A stretch of DNA of 64,000 nt from Burkholderiales bacterium (GTDB taxonomy: Bacteria; Pseudomonadota; Gammaproteobacteria; Burkholderiales; WYBJ01), in NCBI GenBank assembly GCA_022841915.1, contig JALHQN010000013.1, positions 62,001 through 126,000 of the forward strand. Direction: 5' to 3'. A program made the position numbers and the translations under genes. Below are positions 1-11,195 of this stretch, piece by piece. Position 1 is the first letter of the stretch, and each line of letters opens with the position of its first letter. The notes beneath the pieces are model-generated. The model did no database searches. It saw nothing but the letters and a program-made list of their open reading frames with translations, and had not been told where the DNA came from.

Positions 1-50
1 TAGCGGGCGCCGGCGATTCTGACCTTTTTTCACCCTCTCGAGACCGTCCC

Positions 51-1007
51 ATGAAAGCTGTGTCCCTGGCAACGATGCTTGCTCTAGCCGCTGCGCCCAG
101 CGCTTTCGCGCAGACCTATCCCACCAAGCCGATCCGGCTGATCGTGGGATTCACCCCGGGCGGCGGCGTCGACATCAACGCACGCATGCTCGCACCCAAG
201 CTCACCGAGTATCTCGGCCAGCAGGTGATCGTCGAGAATCGTCCCGGCGCCGGTACCAATATCGCCAACGAACTGGTGGCCAAGTCCGCGCCCGATGGCT
301 ATACCTTGCTCATCAATACCGCGGCGCTGGTCATCAACATGTCGCTGTATCCCAAGCTCAACTACGACGCCACCCGGGACTTGGCGGGGCTGTCGACCTT
401 CTCTCGCAGCCCCAATATCCTGGTGGTGCACTCCTCGGTGCCGGTGAAGACGATCAAGGAGTTCGTAGCCTTGGCGCGTTCTAGGCCCGGCGGGCTGAAC
501 TACTCGTCGTCGGGCTCCGGAACGACTCAGCACCTGAGCGGCGAACTTTTCAACGTGCGCAACAAGGTGAAGATGGTCCACGTGCCTTACCGGGGCACGG
601 CGCCGTCGCTCACCGCGCTGATCGGCGGCGAGGTGGACATGAGCTTCGCTAACATTCCCGCCATTCATGCGCACGTCGTGTCCGGGCGGTTACGCCCGCT
701 CGCGAACACCGGTCCGCAGCGGGCCGAGCGTTTGCCGAACGTGCCGACGATGAAGGAGTCGGGCATCGACATGGAAGTCGTGGTCTGGTACGGGCTGTTC
801 GCGCCCAAGGCCACGCCGCGTGAAATCGTCACCACGCTCTCCGAGGCGATCAACCGGGCCTCTCAGGCGCCGGATGTCCGTCAGCGATTGATCGAAATGG
901 GCGGCGAACCGGCCGGCATGGCGCCGGAGGCCTTCGACAAATTCGTTCTGGCCGAGCGCGCTCAGTGGGCGGAAGTCGTGCGCCTCTCGGGTGCCAAGGC
1001 CGAGTAG
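51..1007 (+). CDS. Bug/TctC-family tripartite tricarboxylate transporter substrate-binding protein
   Basis: Signal peptide, then YPTKPIRLIVGFTPGGGVDINARMLAPKL and IVENRPGAGTNIANE, typical of Bug receptors. Confidence 0.93.
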   Translation: MKAVSLATMLALAAAPSAFAQTYPTKPIRLIVGFTPGGGVDINARMLAPKLTEYLGQQVIVENRPGAGTNIANELVAKSAPDGYTLLINTAALVINMSLYPKLNYDATRDLAGLSTFSRSPNILVVHSSVPVKTIKEFVALARSRPGGLNYSSSGSGTTQHLSGELFNVRNKVKMVHVPYRGTAPSLTALIGGEVDMSFANIPAIHAHVVSGRLRPLANTGPQRAERLPNVPTMKESGIDMEVVVWYGLFAPKATPREIVTTLSEAINRASQAPDVRQRLIEMGGEPAGMAPEAFDKFVLAERAQWAEVVRLSGAKAE

Positions 1008-1033
1008 CGACGCCGTCGCGGGCTGGGCGCCGC

Positions 1034-2242
1034 TCAGTCCGTTCGACGCATGACCCGCTGACGCCTGTGCGCTTGCAGATACAAGCCTAGCGCGGCCATG
1101 CAGGCAGTCAGCGATACACCGCACACAGCGAGCCAACCGAAGTGTGCGAACGCTTGACTGGCCAGAAACGCGCCGGCAGCGTTGCCGGCCCAGACATGCG
1201 TGCCGAATACCGTGTTGGCTCGTGCACGCGATTCCGGGGCGATGGTGTTGACCAAGGTCTGGTTGGAAACCATGGCGGCCCTGAGTGCGCAATCGAGCAG
1301 GATCACGCCGATCACGACGGCAACGATGGTCCAGCTCGCCAGACCGAGCACGCACCAGGCGACGATCATCGCCCCGACGGCGGTGGCCACGACCGGCATG
1401 ATGCCCGAGCGATCCATCCAGCGACCCGCAGGCCGTGCGACGAGAATGCCGGCCGCACCCGGAATGCCGAGCAGCCCGATCTGCGCCGGTGCGAGGCGAT
1501 GCAAGGCGACCATCATGGGCGACACGACGGCCCAGAAACCTCCGTAACACACGCACAGCATGAACTGGATCGCAGCCGCTCGGCGAATGTCGGCGTTCGC
1601 ACGCAGCAGACTCAGCACCGAGTACAACAGGGCGCCATAGCCGGCGTCCGTCGACGGCCGCGTTCGCGGCAGGCGCGCGAGCAGCAGGGGGACGAGCGCG
1701 AGCAGCATCGCGGCCGAAAGCATGTAGCCGGAACGCCAGCCGAAGTGACTGGCCATCACGCCGCCCATGATGCGGGCAAACAGGATGCCGACGAAGAGTC
1801 CGGTGAACAGCGTGCCCACGGCGCGTCCGCGTTGATCGGGGCGGGCACGCTCGGCGACGATGCCGATCATGCTTTGCACCAGCGAGGACGAAACGCCGGT
1901 CATGAAACTCGCCAGCGCGAGCACCTCGATGGAAGGGGCTGCTGCCATGGAGATCTGCGCTGCACATAAGACGGCGAGCTTCGTCAGGATCAGCCGGCGC
2001 TTGTCGATGCGATCACCGAGCGGGACGAGCAGCGCGACACCGACGAACATGCCGCCGAACGATAGCGTCGGTATCCAGCCCATTTCAGTCTGGTCCGCCC
2101 CGAGATCGGCCGCGATCGCAGCCAGCATCGGCGTCTGATAGTGCATGCCCCCAGAGACGACGAAGGCCGTAAGCGTCAACAGCACCAACAAGCTGTCGTG
2201 CGTGCCGCTGGGCCGAGCCGAGTCGGGGTATGCAGAGCTCAT
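1034..2242 (-). CDS. MFS transporter
   Basis: About 12 hydrophobic segments; PLGDRIDKRR and RARPDQRGRAVGTLFTG MFS loop motifs. Confidence 0.85.
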   Translation of the reverse strand: MSSAYPDSARPSGTHDSLLVLLTLTAFVVSGGMHYQTPMLAAIAADLGADQTEMGWIPTLSFGGMFVGVALLVPLGDRIDKRRLILTKLAVLCAAQISMAAAPSIEVLALASFMTGVSSSLVQSMIGIVAERARPDQRGRAVGTLFTGLFVGILFARIMGGVMASHFGWRSGYMLSAAMLLALVPLLLARLPRTRPSTDAGYGALLYSVLSLLRANADIRRAAAIQFMLCVCYGGFWAVVSPMMVALHRLAPAQIGLLGIPGAAGILVARPAGRWMDRSGIMPVVATAVGAMIVAWCVLGLASWTIVAVVIGVILLDCALRAAMVSNQTLVNTIAPESRARANTVFGTHVWAGNAAGAFLASQAFAHFGWLAVCGVSLTACMAALGLYLQAHRRQRVMRRTD

Positions 2243-2281
2243 GCGGGCATGCCGGATGCAAGACGGCGGCGGGGGGTGACC

Positions 2282-3076
2282 ATGGTCGCGAAGCGAAAGC
2301 AGGACAGCAGCGAGCGCAGGGGAACGGACGCATCGAAGAATGCGCAGCGGCGTACCCTCGTCGTGGACATCGGCGGCACCAAGATCAAGCTCTTGGGCAG
2401 CGGCGAGACCGACCCGCGGCGCATTGCTTCGGGCAAGCGCATGACGCCTGCGGTGATGGTCGCGGAGATCAAGAAAATCACGAAGGATTGGCGGTACGAC
2501 GTGGTGTCCATCGGGTATCCAGGTGCGGTCGGCAGTCAGGGCCCCTGCTCAGAGCCGGGAAATTTGGGCTCTGGCTGGGTGGGATTCGACTTTGCCGCTG
2601 CATTCGATTGTCCTGTGCGAATTGTCAATGATGCTGCCATGCAGGCTCTGGGCAGCTACGAAGGCGGTCGCATGTTGTTCTTGGGCTTGGGTACAGGTCT
2701 CGGGTCGGCCATTATCGCCGAGAGCGTGATCGTTCCGCTGGAGCTTGGCAAAGTGTCCTACCGGGACGACAAGACGCTCGGGCAACTGCTCGGGCGGCGT
2801 GGGCTGAAGTCTCTCGGCAAAACGGCCTGGCGTGAAATCCTCGACAAGGTCGTTGACTCGTTCGCCGACGCCTTCATGGTCGATTACATCGTTCTGGGCG
2901 GGGGTAATGCCAAGCTGGTGAAGAATCCCCCGACCGGGGTTCGCCTGGGCCATAACCTGACCGCTTTTCGGGGCGGGCTGCGGCTCTGGGAATTGAAGAA
3001 CCTGCATACGCAATCGGCAGGGGCATCGGCGGCGCCGGTGAAGGTCAAGTCGTCGGGCGAATGGCGCATCATTTGA
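2282..3076 (+). CDS. ROK-family / polyphosphate-glucokinase-like sugar kinase
   Basis: TLVVDIGGTKIKLLGSG phosphate-binding motif; NDAAMQALGSYEGGRMLFLGLGTGLGSAII; ATG at 2282 preferred over the ORF-track start. Confidence 0.8.
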   Translation: MVAKRKQDSSERRGTDASKNAQRRTLVVDIGGTKIKLLGSGETDPRRIASGKRMTPAVMVAEIKKITKDWRYDVVSIGYPGAVGSQGPCSEPGNLGSGWVGFDFAAAFDCPVRIVNDAAMQALGSYEGGRMLFLGLGTGLGSAIIAESVIVPLELGKVSYRDDKTLGQLLGRRGLKSLGKTAWREILDKVVDSFADAFMVDYIVLGGGNAKLVKNPPTGVRLGHNLTAFRGGLRLWELKNLHTQSAGASAAPVKVKSSGEWRII

Positions 3077-3144
3077 GCGCCGGGCATTTGGGTTGCGCCG
3101 CTCCAACGGGGCTGCCGTACGCGCAGCCGACTTTGGAGACGATC

Positions 3145-3363
3145 ATGGACAGCAGCAGCCAACAGAACCCGAACGATCCGACCGATTTGCCGGATCCGGG
3201 CCCCGGCAAACAAGATCCGGAGGAACTCGACAAGCAACTCGATCGGGCGCTCGAAGACAGCATGGATGCAAGCGACCCGCCGGCGACTATCATGCCCGAA
3301 GTGCATCACCGCGACGAGGGCGCTGCTGACGATGCAAAGCGCATAGCACCCGAGAAGCGCTAG
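3145..3363 (+). CDS. small acidic hypothetical protein
   Basis: 73-codon ORF from ATG 3145 (MDSSSQQNPNDPTDLPDPG); no family recognised. Confidence 0.5.
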   Translation: MDSSSQQNPNDPTDLPDPGPGKQDPEELDKQLDRALEDSMDASDPPATIMPEVHHRDEGAADDAKRIAPEKR

Positions 3364-3502
3364 CCGCTGATGGGCGGCGGTGAGCCACCCGCCTTCGCCC
3401 CGCCGTTGCTCGTACGGGGTGCCATCGGTTGACATGGCACCGTATCCCCACGCAGGATGCGGTGCTGTAGCGACGGACGCAACTCAAATGGGAGGGGTCG
3501 AA

Positions 3503-4477
3503 ATGAGAATTCATGGTGTTCTTCACGGGGCTGTCGCCTTGGCGGCGATAGTGGGCGTGGCTTCGGTGCACGCTCAGCAATGGCCGGCGGAAAAACCGGT
3601 GCGCATGATCGTGCCCTTCGCACCCGGTGGCGGGACGGATATTCAGGCACGCTTGCTGACAGCCGCTTTGCAGCGTAGCACGGGCCAGACCTTCCTCGTC
3701 GACAACCGCACCGGCGCAAGCGGGTTGATCGGGGCACAACTGGCAGTCGACGCCGCGCCCGATGGTTATACGATCTTCTTCACCTCAGGCAGCCTTTCCG
3801 TGGTGACGACGCTTTACGCGAAAAGAATGAAATTCGATCCGCTCGCCGATCTGGCGCCGGTGAGCTGGCTTTCCTCGACGCCGCTGGTGCTTTCAGTGCA
3901 TCCTAGCGTCCCCGTCAAGACAGTCAGACAGTTCGTGGCGCTTGCGAAGTCGAAGCCCGGGGTTCTGACCGCAGGCGGGAACACCGTGGGCAGCACGGCG
4001 CATCTGTCGGCGGAGATGTTCAACCAAGCGACGGGCGCGAAGGCAACCGTCGTGACCTATCGAGGTGGCGGTCCTGCCACCGTTGCGCTTATATCCGGGG
4101 AGACCGATTTCATCTTCGCGACGGCGCCGTCCGTGATACCGCACTTGCGTACCGGAAAGGCGAGAGCGATCGCCGTGACGACAGCGAAGCCTTCTGCCTT
4201 CTTTCCCGATCTACCCACGATGAACAGCGTTTATCCGGGCTTCGAGACGGATAACTGGTACGGTGCGTTCTATCCCAAGAATACGCCCCGGGCCATCATC
4301 GACCGTATGAACGCCGAGCTGGCCAAGGCGCAGGCGACGCCGGAGGTGAAGAAGTTCATGGAACGCGAAGCGCTCGAAGCGGTGAGCAGCAACCCCGAGG
4401 CGTTGACCGACAAGTTCAAGCGCGACATCGCCAAGTACGCCAAGGTGATCGCCGACGCCAACATTCGGGCGGACTGA
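3503..4477 (+). CDS. Bug/TctC-family substrate-binding protein
   Basis: MRIHGVLHGAVALAAIVGVASVHAQQWPAEKPVRMIVPFAPGGGTDIQARLL; ATG 3503 begins at the signal peptide. Confidence 0.92.
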   Translation: MRIHGVLHGAVALAAIVGVASVHAQQWPAEKPVRMIVPFAPGGGTDIQARLLTAALQRSTGQTFLVDNRTGASGLIGAQLAVDAAPDGYTIFFTSGSLSVVTTLYAKRMKFDPLADLAPVSWLSSTPLVLSVHPSVPVKTVRQFVALAKSKPGVLTAGGNTVGSTAHLSAEMFNQATGAKATVVTYRGGGPATVALISGETDFIFATAPSVIPHLRTGKARAIAVTTAKPSAFFPDLPTMNSVYPGFETDNWYGAFYPKNTPRAIIDRMNAELAKAQATPEVKKFMEREALEAVSSNPEALTDKFKRDIAKYAKVIADANIRAD

Positions 4478-4487
4478 GCCTGCAACC

Positions 4488-4518
4488 GCATGCCGGATTG
4501 TGCCGCCCTCCGGCATGC
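4488..4518 (+). terminator. hairpin downstream of the Bug gene, possible terminator
   Basis: gcatgccgga/tccggcatgc perfect 10-bp inverted repeat; no T-tract follows. Confidence 0.4.
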
Positions 4519-4773
4519 GCGTTCGCCGGCCAGCTCGGCCGCGAGTTCGTGCTGCTGGCCGGACACCGAGGCTCGGGCGGGCTGCCGGGGCAAGCCTGCG
4601 CCACCGAAAACCTTCTTCCGGGCATGGCGAAACGGCTGGGACGCTCCGCTCTGCTCGGGTCGTAAAGGGCAGTGATCGTCCGGGTGCTCCGGGCTTTGGC
4701 GAGATGGGTGCGTGCTAACATCGCCCCTCCGAGTCGGCCTCGGCTCCCTTGAGTTTTCATTGCCCTCGCATCC

Positions 4774-7700
4774 ATGACCTCGTCCCGAATCGATCTTCTT
4801 CCCGAGTCCCTAGAACGCCGCATTCTCATCATCGACGGCGCAATGGGCACCATGATCCAGACGTACAGCCTGTCCGAGGCAGATTATCGTGGGGAGCGCT
4901 TCGCCACGCATAGCGACGAGGTCAAGGGCAACAACGATCTGCTGACGCTCACGCAGCCGCACATCATTCGCGACATCCACGCTTCATACCTGGAAGCGGG
5001 CGCAGACATCATCGAGACCAACACGTTCAACTCGAACGCGCCCTCGATGGCCGACTACAAGATGGAGTCCCTGGTCGAGGAACTGAACTTGACTGCAGCT
5101 CGTTTGGCTCGTCAGGTGGCCGACGAGTTCGAGCGCAAGGATTCGAGCCGGCCGCGCTACGTGGCGGGTGTGCTCGGCCCGACCAACCGCACGGCGACGA
5201 TATCGCCGGACGTGAACGACCCGGGTTTTCGCAACATCACCTTCGATCAACTGGTCGATACCTATTCAGTGGCGGCCCGGGCCTTGGTGGAAGGCGGGGC
5301 GGACATCCTGCTGATCGAAACCATCTTCGATACGCTCAACGCAAAGGCGGCGATCTTTGCCGTGGAGACCTTGTTCGAACAACTCGGGCATCGGCTGCCG
5401 GTGATGATTTCGGGCACGATCACCGATCAGTCGGGCCGCACGTTGACCGGGCAGACGCCCGAAGCGTTCTGGAATTCTGTCCGGCACGCGAGGCCGCTCT
5501 CCATCGGGCTCAACTGCGCGCTGGGCGCAAAGATGATGCGCCCGTACATCGAGGAGCTGGCGCAGCTCTCCGATACGTTCGTGAGCGCGTATCCGAATGC
5601 AGGCTTGCCCAACCCGTTGGCGCCCACCGGCTACGACGAGTTGCCGGCCGACACCGCGGCATTGCTGCGCGATTTCGCCGATTCGGGCTTCGTCAACATC
5701 GTCGGGGGCTGCTGCGGGACGACACCCGCTCACATCAAGGCGATCGCGCAGACCGTGCGCGATCTGCCGGTGCGCCGGCGCCCGGCGATAGAGCGCAAGA
5801 CCCGCCTCTCCGGTCTGGAGCCGTTCAACATCGGCGACGATTCCTTGTTCGCCAACATCGGCGAGCGCACCAACGTCACCGGCTCCCGTGCATTCGCGCG
5901 CATGATCCTCGCCGGGGATTATGCCGAGGGCTTGTCGGTGGCGCGCCAGCAGGTCGAGAACGGCGCCCAGATGATCGACGTCAACATGGACGAGGCCATG
6001 CTCGACTCGGTCAAGGCCATGACCACCTTCCTCAACCTCATCGCATCCGAACCGGACATCTCCAAGGTGCCGCTCGTGATCGACTCGTCGAAGTGGAGCG
6101 TCATCGAGGCCGGGTTGAAGTGCGTGCAGGGCAAGGGCATCGTCAATTCGATCAGTCTGAAGGAAGGCAAGGACGAGTTCGTGCGGCAGGCGAATCTCGC
6201 GCGCAAGTACGGCGCCGCGGTCATCGTCATGGCCTTCGATGAAGACGGTCAGGCCGACACCCTGGAGCGCCGCATCGCGATCTGCAAGCGCTGCTATCAC
6301 ATCCTGGTCGACGAGGTCGGCTTTCCCCCCGAGGACGTCATTTTCGATCCCAACATCTTCGCCATCGCCACCGGGATCGAAGAGCACAACAACTACGCCA
6401 AGGATTTCATCGAGGCCACCCGCATCATCCGCCAGATCCTGCCCTACGCGAAGATCAGCGGCGGCGTCTCGAACGTGTCGTTCTCCTTCCGGGGCAACGA
6501 TCCGGTGCGCGAAGCCATCCACACGGCCTTCCTGTATCACGCCATCAAGGCGGGCATGACGATGGGCATCGTCAACGCCGGTCAGGTCGGCGTGTACGAC
6601 GACATCCCGAAAGACCTCCTGGAGCATGTCGAGGACATCATCTTCAACCGCCGACCCGACGCGGCCGAGCGCATGGTGACTTTCGCTTCGACGCTCAAGG
6701 GCGAGAAGAAGACCGAAGCGCAGGAACTGGCATGGCGCAGTGGCACCGTGGAAGAGCGCCTCACGCACGCCCTGGTGCACGGCATCGCGACCCACATCGT
6801 GCCCGATACCGAAGAGATCCGCGAGAAGCTGGGCAGTCCGCTCAAGGTGATCGAAGGGCCGCTGATGGACGGCATGAACGTCGTCGGCGATCTGTTCGGC
6901 GCCGGCAAGATGTTTCTGCCGCAGGTCGTGAAGTCGGCTCGCGTGATGAAGCAGGCAGTCGCTTACCTCGAGCCCTATCTCGCCGAGGAGAAATTGCGTT
7001 CCGGCGACAACAAGCCCAAGGGCAAGATGGTCATCGCCACCGTGAAAGGCGACGTTCACGACATCGGCAAGAACATCGTCTCGGTGGTGCTCCAGTGCAA
7101 CAACTACGAGGTGGTGAACCTCGGCGTGATGGTGCCTGCGCAGAAGATCCTGCAGGTGGCGCGCGAGGAGAAATGCGATGCCATCGGGCTGTCGGGGCTG
7201 ATCACGCCTTCGCTCGAAGAAATGGCGCATGTGGCGCGCGAGATGGAGCGCGAGGGCTTCGACATTCCGCTGCTGATCGGCGGCGCGACCACGTCGCGCG
7301 TGCATACGGCAGTGAAGATCGCGCCGCACTATCATGGGCCGGTCGTGTGGGTGCCGGACGCTTCGCGCAGCGTCGGGGTGTGCTCGAACCTGCTGTCCAG
7401 GGACTTGCGGGCCCCGTATCTGGCCGAGCTGAAGTCCGACTACGAGCGCATCCGCGAACAACACGCGCGCAAGCAGGGCCCGGGTCCGTTGCGCACCTTG
7501 GCCGAGGCACGCCATCACGGCTACAAGACGGACTGGAGCGATTATGTGCCGCCGCAGCCCGCGTTCGTGGGGCGGCGCGAACTGCGCGACTACGACCTGC
7601 GCGAACTTGCGCGCTACATCGACTGGGGCCCCTTCTTCCAGACCTGGGAGTTGTCGGGGCCGTATCCCAAGATCCTCGACGACGCGATCGTGGGCACGCA

Positions 7701-8472
7701 TGCCCGCGAAGTGCTCGCCGAAGGGCAGGCCATGCTGGAGCGGATCATCACGGAGAAGTGGCTCACGGCCAACGGCGTGGTGGCCATCTATCCGGCGAAC
7801 AGCGTCAACGGCGGCGACGACATCGAGATCTATGCCGACGAGCGCCGCGAGCAGCCGATCATGACCTGGCACAACTTGCGCCAGCAGACCGTGAAGGCAC
7901 CGGATCGCTTCAACTGGTGTTTGGGCGACTTCATCGCGCCCAAGGGCTCGGGCGTCAAGGATTACGTCGGCGCCTTCGCCGTCACGGCGGGACTCGGCAT
8001 CGACGAGCGGGTGCTCGCGTTCGAGCAGGCGCACGACGATTACAACTCGATCATGCTGAAGGCGCTGGCCGATCGGCTGGCCGAGGCGTTCGCCGAAGCC
8101 CTGCACGAGCGGGTGCGCAAGGAATTCTGGGGCTACGCCAAGGATGAAGCAATGAGCGTGGAGGAACTGGTGCGCGAGGGTTATCGCGGCATCCGTCCTG
8201 CGCCCGGCTACCCGGCCTGCCCGGACCACACGGAGAAGGGTCCCTTGTTCGACATGCTGGATGCGCCCGCGCTCGGGATCACCTTGACCGAATCCTTCGC
8301 CATGTGGCCTGCATCCTCGGTAAGCGGCTTCTATTTCTCGCATCCGCAATCGACTTATTTCGCCGTCGGTCGGGTCGGCAAGGACCAGATCGAGGACTAT
8401 GCGACGCGCAAAGGCATGACGGTGGAAGAAGTCGAGCGTTGGCTGGCCGCCCATCTGGCATACCAGGGCTGA
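4774..8472 (+). CDS. metH: cobalamin-dependent methionine synthase
   Basis: Full-length 1232 aa; [12 protein letters not shown] zinc site, [11 protein letters not shown] pterin domain, [11 protein letters not shown]12-binding motif, C-terminal activation domain. Confidence 0.98.
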   Translation: MTSSRIDLLPESLERRILIIDGAMGTMIQTYSLSEADYRGERFATHSDEVKGNNDLLTLTQPHIIRDIHASYLEAGADIIETNTFNSNAPSMADYKMESLVEELNLTAARLARQVADEFERKDSSRPRYVAGVLGPTNRTATISPDVNDPGFRNITFDQLVDTYSVAARALVEGGADILLIETIFDTLNAKAAIFAVETLFEQLGHRLPVMISGTITDQSGRTLTGQTPEAFWNSVRHARPLSIGLNCALGAKMMRPYIEELAQLSDTFVSAYPNAGLPNPLAPTGYDELPADTAALLRDFADSGFVNIVGGCCGTTPAHIKAIAQTVRDLPVRRRPAIERKTRLSGLEPFNIGDDSLFANIGERTNVTGSRAFARMILAGDYAEGLSVARQQVENGAQMIDVNMDEAMLDSVKAMTTFLNLIASEPDISKVPLVIDSSKWSVIEAGLKCVQGKGIVNSISLKEGKDEFVRQANLARKYGAAVIVMAFDEDGQADTLERRIAICKRCYHILVDEVGFPPEDVIFDPNIFAIATGIEEHNNYAKDFIEATRIIRQILPYAKISGGVSNVSFSFRGNDPVREAIHTAFLYHAIKAGMTMGIVNAGQVGVYDDIPKDLLEHVEDIIFNRRPDAAERMVTFASTLKGEKKTEAQELAWRSGTVEERLTHALVHGIATHIVPDTEEIREKLGSPLKVIEGPLMDGMNVVGDLFGAGKMFLPQVVKSARVMKQAVAYLEPYLAEEKLRSGDNKPKGKMVIATVKGDVHDIGKNIVSVVLQCNNYEVVNLGVMVPAQKILQVAREEKCDAIGLSGLITPSLEEMAHVAREMEREGFDIPLLIGGATTSRVHTAVKIAPHYHGPVVWVPDASRSVGVCSNLLSRDLRAPYLAELKSDYERIREQHARKQGPGPLRTLAEARHHGYKTDWSDYVPPQPAFVGRRELRDYDLRELARYIDWGPFFQTWELSGPYPKILDDAIVGTHAREVLAEGQAMLERIITEKWLTANGVVAIYPANSVNGGDDIEIYADERREQPIMTWHNLRQQTVKAPDRFNWCLGDFIAPKGSGVKDYVGAFAVTAGLGIDERVLAFEQAHDDYNSIMLKALADRLAEAFAEALHERVRKEFWGYAKDEAMSVEELVREGYRGIRPAPGYPACPDHTEKGPLFDMLDAPALGITLTESFAMWPASSVSGFYFSHPQSTYFAVGRVGKDQIEDYATRKGMTVEEVERWLAAHLAYQG

Positions 8473-8956
8473 CGCAGGCGCGGTATCGCTTGGCCGCGAG
8501 GGCAGCGCCCTTGTAAGCGCTGCGCTTGGCGCTTTAGGGCGAGCTTCGGCGCGCGAAGCGAGCGCCGGATGCGGCCTGCGCAGTCTCTTTCCCGACAGAA
8601 TTCATCACCGGTCGGTCAGCCGATTGCTGGCCGCCGCGCAGATTCTCTTGTCATCGTGGTCCTCATCCATTCGATGGGGAGACAACCATGATCGAAGTGT
8701 TTCGTCGGCTCGCGCACGCTTTGCGCTCCTTTTGCAACCAGCACGCGGGCTTGGTTCGCATGCGTGGTGCATCGTCGGCGCGCGGCGCGCCCGAGCGTAC
8801 ATTGGGTCGGCGTGGTTCCAGTGCGGTAGTCGATCTTTCCTCGGCGAGGCGCCTGCGCTGCTTGTCGGTGCCTTGTGCCAATACGAGACTGGCGATCGCG
8901 ATGCTGCGTGCCGAACGGCGTGACGGCGCTCGGGCGCGGCGATCAGGTGCGGTTCG

Positions 8957-10294
8957 ATGAACAGGGCGCTGGTTTGGAAGCTCGTCGCCATCATGGCGCT
9001 GACCTTGGGGCTGGTCGTGCCGCTGCAGATGACCGAAAGCTTGATCGAGGAGCGGCGAGCGGTGCGCAACCAGGTGATGCAGGATATCGCGCAAAGCGGC
9101 ACTGCGGCTCAGCGCATCGACGGGCTGGTGCTGGTGCTGCCTTGCACCGATCGATACGAGGAGACGGAAACGCTCGACAACGGACGCAGCATCCTGCGCG
9201 TGCGCATGCGCCCCTGCGATGTTCACGTGCTGCCCAAGAAGCTGCGCATCGAAGCCGAGCTGACGACCGACGTGCGGCATCGGGGAATCTACCAGGCGCT
9301 CGTGTATCGCAGCGCTTCGGATCTCGATGCGGTCTTCGACGTGCCGGCGCATCCGACACCGGCCTCGGTGCAGCGCACGTGGGGGGCGCCCCGACTGGTG
9401 CTGGGTATCGGCGATCTGCGCGGCATTCGCAACACCCCGACGGCAACCTGGAACGGCTCCAGCGTAGCGTTCGAAGCGGGCACCGGTCAGGCGCCCTGGG
9501 CTCGGGGCATACAGGCGGGCGTGCCGATCGAGCCGCGGATCGGCGGCGTGGCGAGGCTCGCCATGAAGCTCGATCTCGCCGGCATGGACCGCCTGGAGAT
9601 CGTCCCCGCAGCGAACGAAGTCGAGGTGAAGATGCGCTCGGCCTGGCCGCACCCGAGCTTCATCGGCCGCTTTTCACCCGATACCCGGGCCGTCGATGCC
9701 AGCGGCTTCGAAGCGACCTGGCGCACGACGGGCCTGGCCACCAATATTCAGGATGCCTTTCAACGCTGCGCCGGGGGCAAGTGCGAGGAATATTCCAATA
9801 GCGTGCTCGGGGTGACGCTGCTGCAGGGTGTCGATGTGTACCAGAAGGCTTACCGTGCGGTTCATTACGGCTTCTTGTTCGTCGTGCTCACCTTTGCCGT
9901 GTTCGTTCTCTTCGAGGTTCTGGCGGGCCTGCGCGTGCATCCCATCCAGTACGGGTTGGTCGGCATTGCGCTGACTGCGTTCTACGTGCTTCTCATCGCG
10001 CTGGCCGAGCATGTCGCGTTCGGTTGGGCCTATTCGCTCGCGGCCGCGGCTTGCGTGACCTTGATCGGCGCGTACTCGCGTTTCGTGCTCGGTTCGTCCC
10101 GGCGCGCAGGCTCGATGGGAGTGCTGATGAGCCTGCTGTACGGCTCGCTGTATCTCGTGCTGGGCTCGGAGGATTACGCGCTGCTGATGGGCGCCCTGCT
10201 GCTCTTCTTCATATTGGCTGCTTTCATGCTGGCGACGCGGCGGCTCGATTGGTACGCACTGCCATCGCGCGCAAACCCGGCAGCTGCAGGGTAA
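8957..10294 (+). CDS. creD: CreD-family inner membrane protein
   Basis: Characteristic long extracytoplasmic domain followed by C-terminal TM segments (FEVLAGLRVHPIQYGLVGIALTAFYVLLIALAEH). Confidence 0.9.
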   Translation: MNRALVWKLVAIMALTLGLVVPLQMTESLIEERRAVRNQVMQDIAQSGTAAQRIDGLVLVLPCTDRYEETETLDNGRSILRVRMRPCDVHVLPKKLRIEAELTTDVRHRGIYQALVYRSASDLDAVFDVPAHPTPASVQRTWGAPRLVLGIGDLRGIRNTPTATWNGSSVAFEAGTGQAPWARGIQAGVPIEPRIGGVARLAMKLDLAGMDRLEIVPAANEVEVKMRSAWPHPSFIGRFSPDTRAVDASGFEATWRTTGLATNIQDAFQRCAGGKCEEYSNSVLGVTLLQGVDVYQKAYRAVHYGFLFVVLTFAVFVLFEVLAGLRVHPIQYGLVGIALTAFYVLLIALAEHVAFGWAYSLAAAACVTLIGAYSRFVLGSSRRAGSMGVLMSLLYGSLYLVLGSEDYALLMGALLLFFILAAFMLATRRLDWYALPSRANPAAAG

Positions 10295-10394
10295 CGAGCC
10301 TTTTGCTCCCGGTTCGATCGGCTGCGATGGAGGCTATACTCGCAGCCGAATCGATCCTGATCGGGAGGCTGACCATGCATGGGCAAGCGCTGCG

Positions 10395-11195
10395 ATGAAC
10401 GAGCATGCGGGCGCGATGCCGTCTCGGATGGCCGATCTGTTGCGGGCGCTGGTTGCCCCGAGGTCGGGCGAAGCGAGCTGCGAGGGTCTGTCCGAACTGC
10501 TGTCTGATGCGGCGACGCGACGCACGTACGACGCGATTCATGGCGCTGTGCCGTTTGCGGGCAGTGTCAGCGTCGGCAGTCTTCCGGCCGACGTGCGCAC
10601 CCTGGCTCGCTCCCGACGCAGCGACCTTGTCGGCATCGCCTCGGCGCTTTGGGCGCTCGCGCCGGCGGGACGCGCAGCCTTGCTGGTTCCCGAGAGCGTC
10701 CTCGACAGCACGACCCAAGCTCACCGGCATCTACGTCGCCACTTGATCGAATCAGGACGTCTGCAGGGTGTGATCCGGCTTGCGGCAGGCTGCTACAAGC
10801 CGCGCTCGGCTGCTGTCATCCTGATGCTCGGTGAAACCGGTGCGCTGTCGCTCTGGTGCTACGAGATGAGCGAAGCCCGCGAACTGCAGCCTGCGGTCGA
10901 TGTTTCCGCCGTCGGGGGCTCTGTGTCCGTCGCCACCGTGCCCGAAGTCGTCGCGCGTTGGCACGACCGCGCCGATAGTGGCCTGCTCGCTCAGCCGCAC
11001 GTCGCCAAGGTCTTCCGCGTGCCGTGGACCGAGGTGGTCGCGGCCGGATTCGATCTGGCGTTCGATCGCTACCGGCCCTCGGAGCCCGTGCCGGCGCAGC
11101 CCGTGCCGCGACCGCACGAAATCCTGGCGGAACTGGCGGGGATGGAAGCCGAGATTCTCCAAGGCCTTCGCGATCTTGCAGGCTTGCTCAAGTGA
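10395..11195 (+). CDS. truncated HsdM-like (N-6 DNA methylase) C-terminal protein without catalytic motif
   Basis: GRAALLVPESVL...LIESGRLQGVIRLAAGCYKPRSAAVILML and AAGFDLAFDRYRP...HEILAELAGMEAEILQGL resemble the HsdM C-terminal half; no NPPY/NPPF and no SAM-binding motif I. Confidence 0.65.
   Translation: MNEHAGAMPSRMADLLRALVAPRSGEASCEGLSELLSDAATRRTYDAIHGAVPFAGSVSVGSLPADVRTLARSRRSDLVGIASALWALAPAGRAALLVPESVLDSTTQAHRHLRRHLIESGRLQGVIRLAAGCYKPRSAAVILMLGETGALSLWCYEMSEARELQPAVDVSAVGGSVSVATVPEVVARWHDRADSGLLAQPHVAKVFRVPWTEVVAAGFDLAFDRYRPSEPVPAQPVPRPHEILAELAGMEAEILQGLRDLAGLLK

Noticed and set aside
4478-4773. SAH or cobalamin riboswitch upstream of metH
   Set aside because: Region has hairpins but I could not match a conserved riboswitch core; needs an Rfam scan.
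5266-8454. 1062-aa minus-strand ORF antisense to metH
   Set aside because: High-GC shadow ORF; composition is low-complexity His/Arg/Asp-rich and metH on the other strand is unambiguous.
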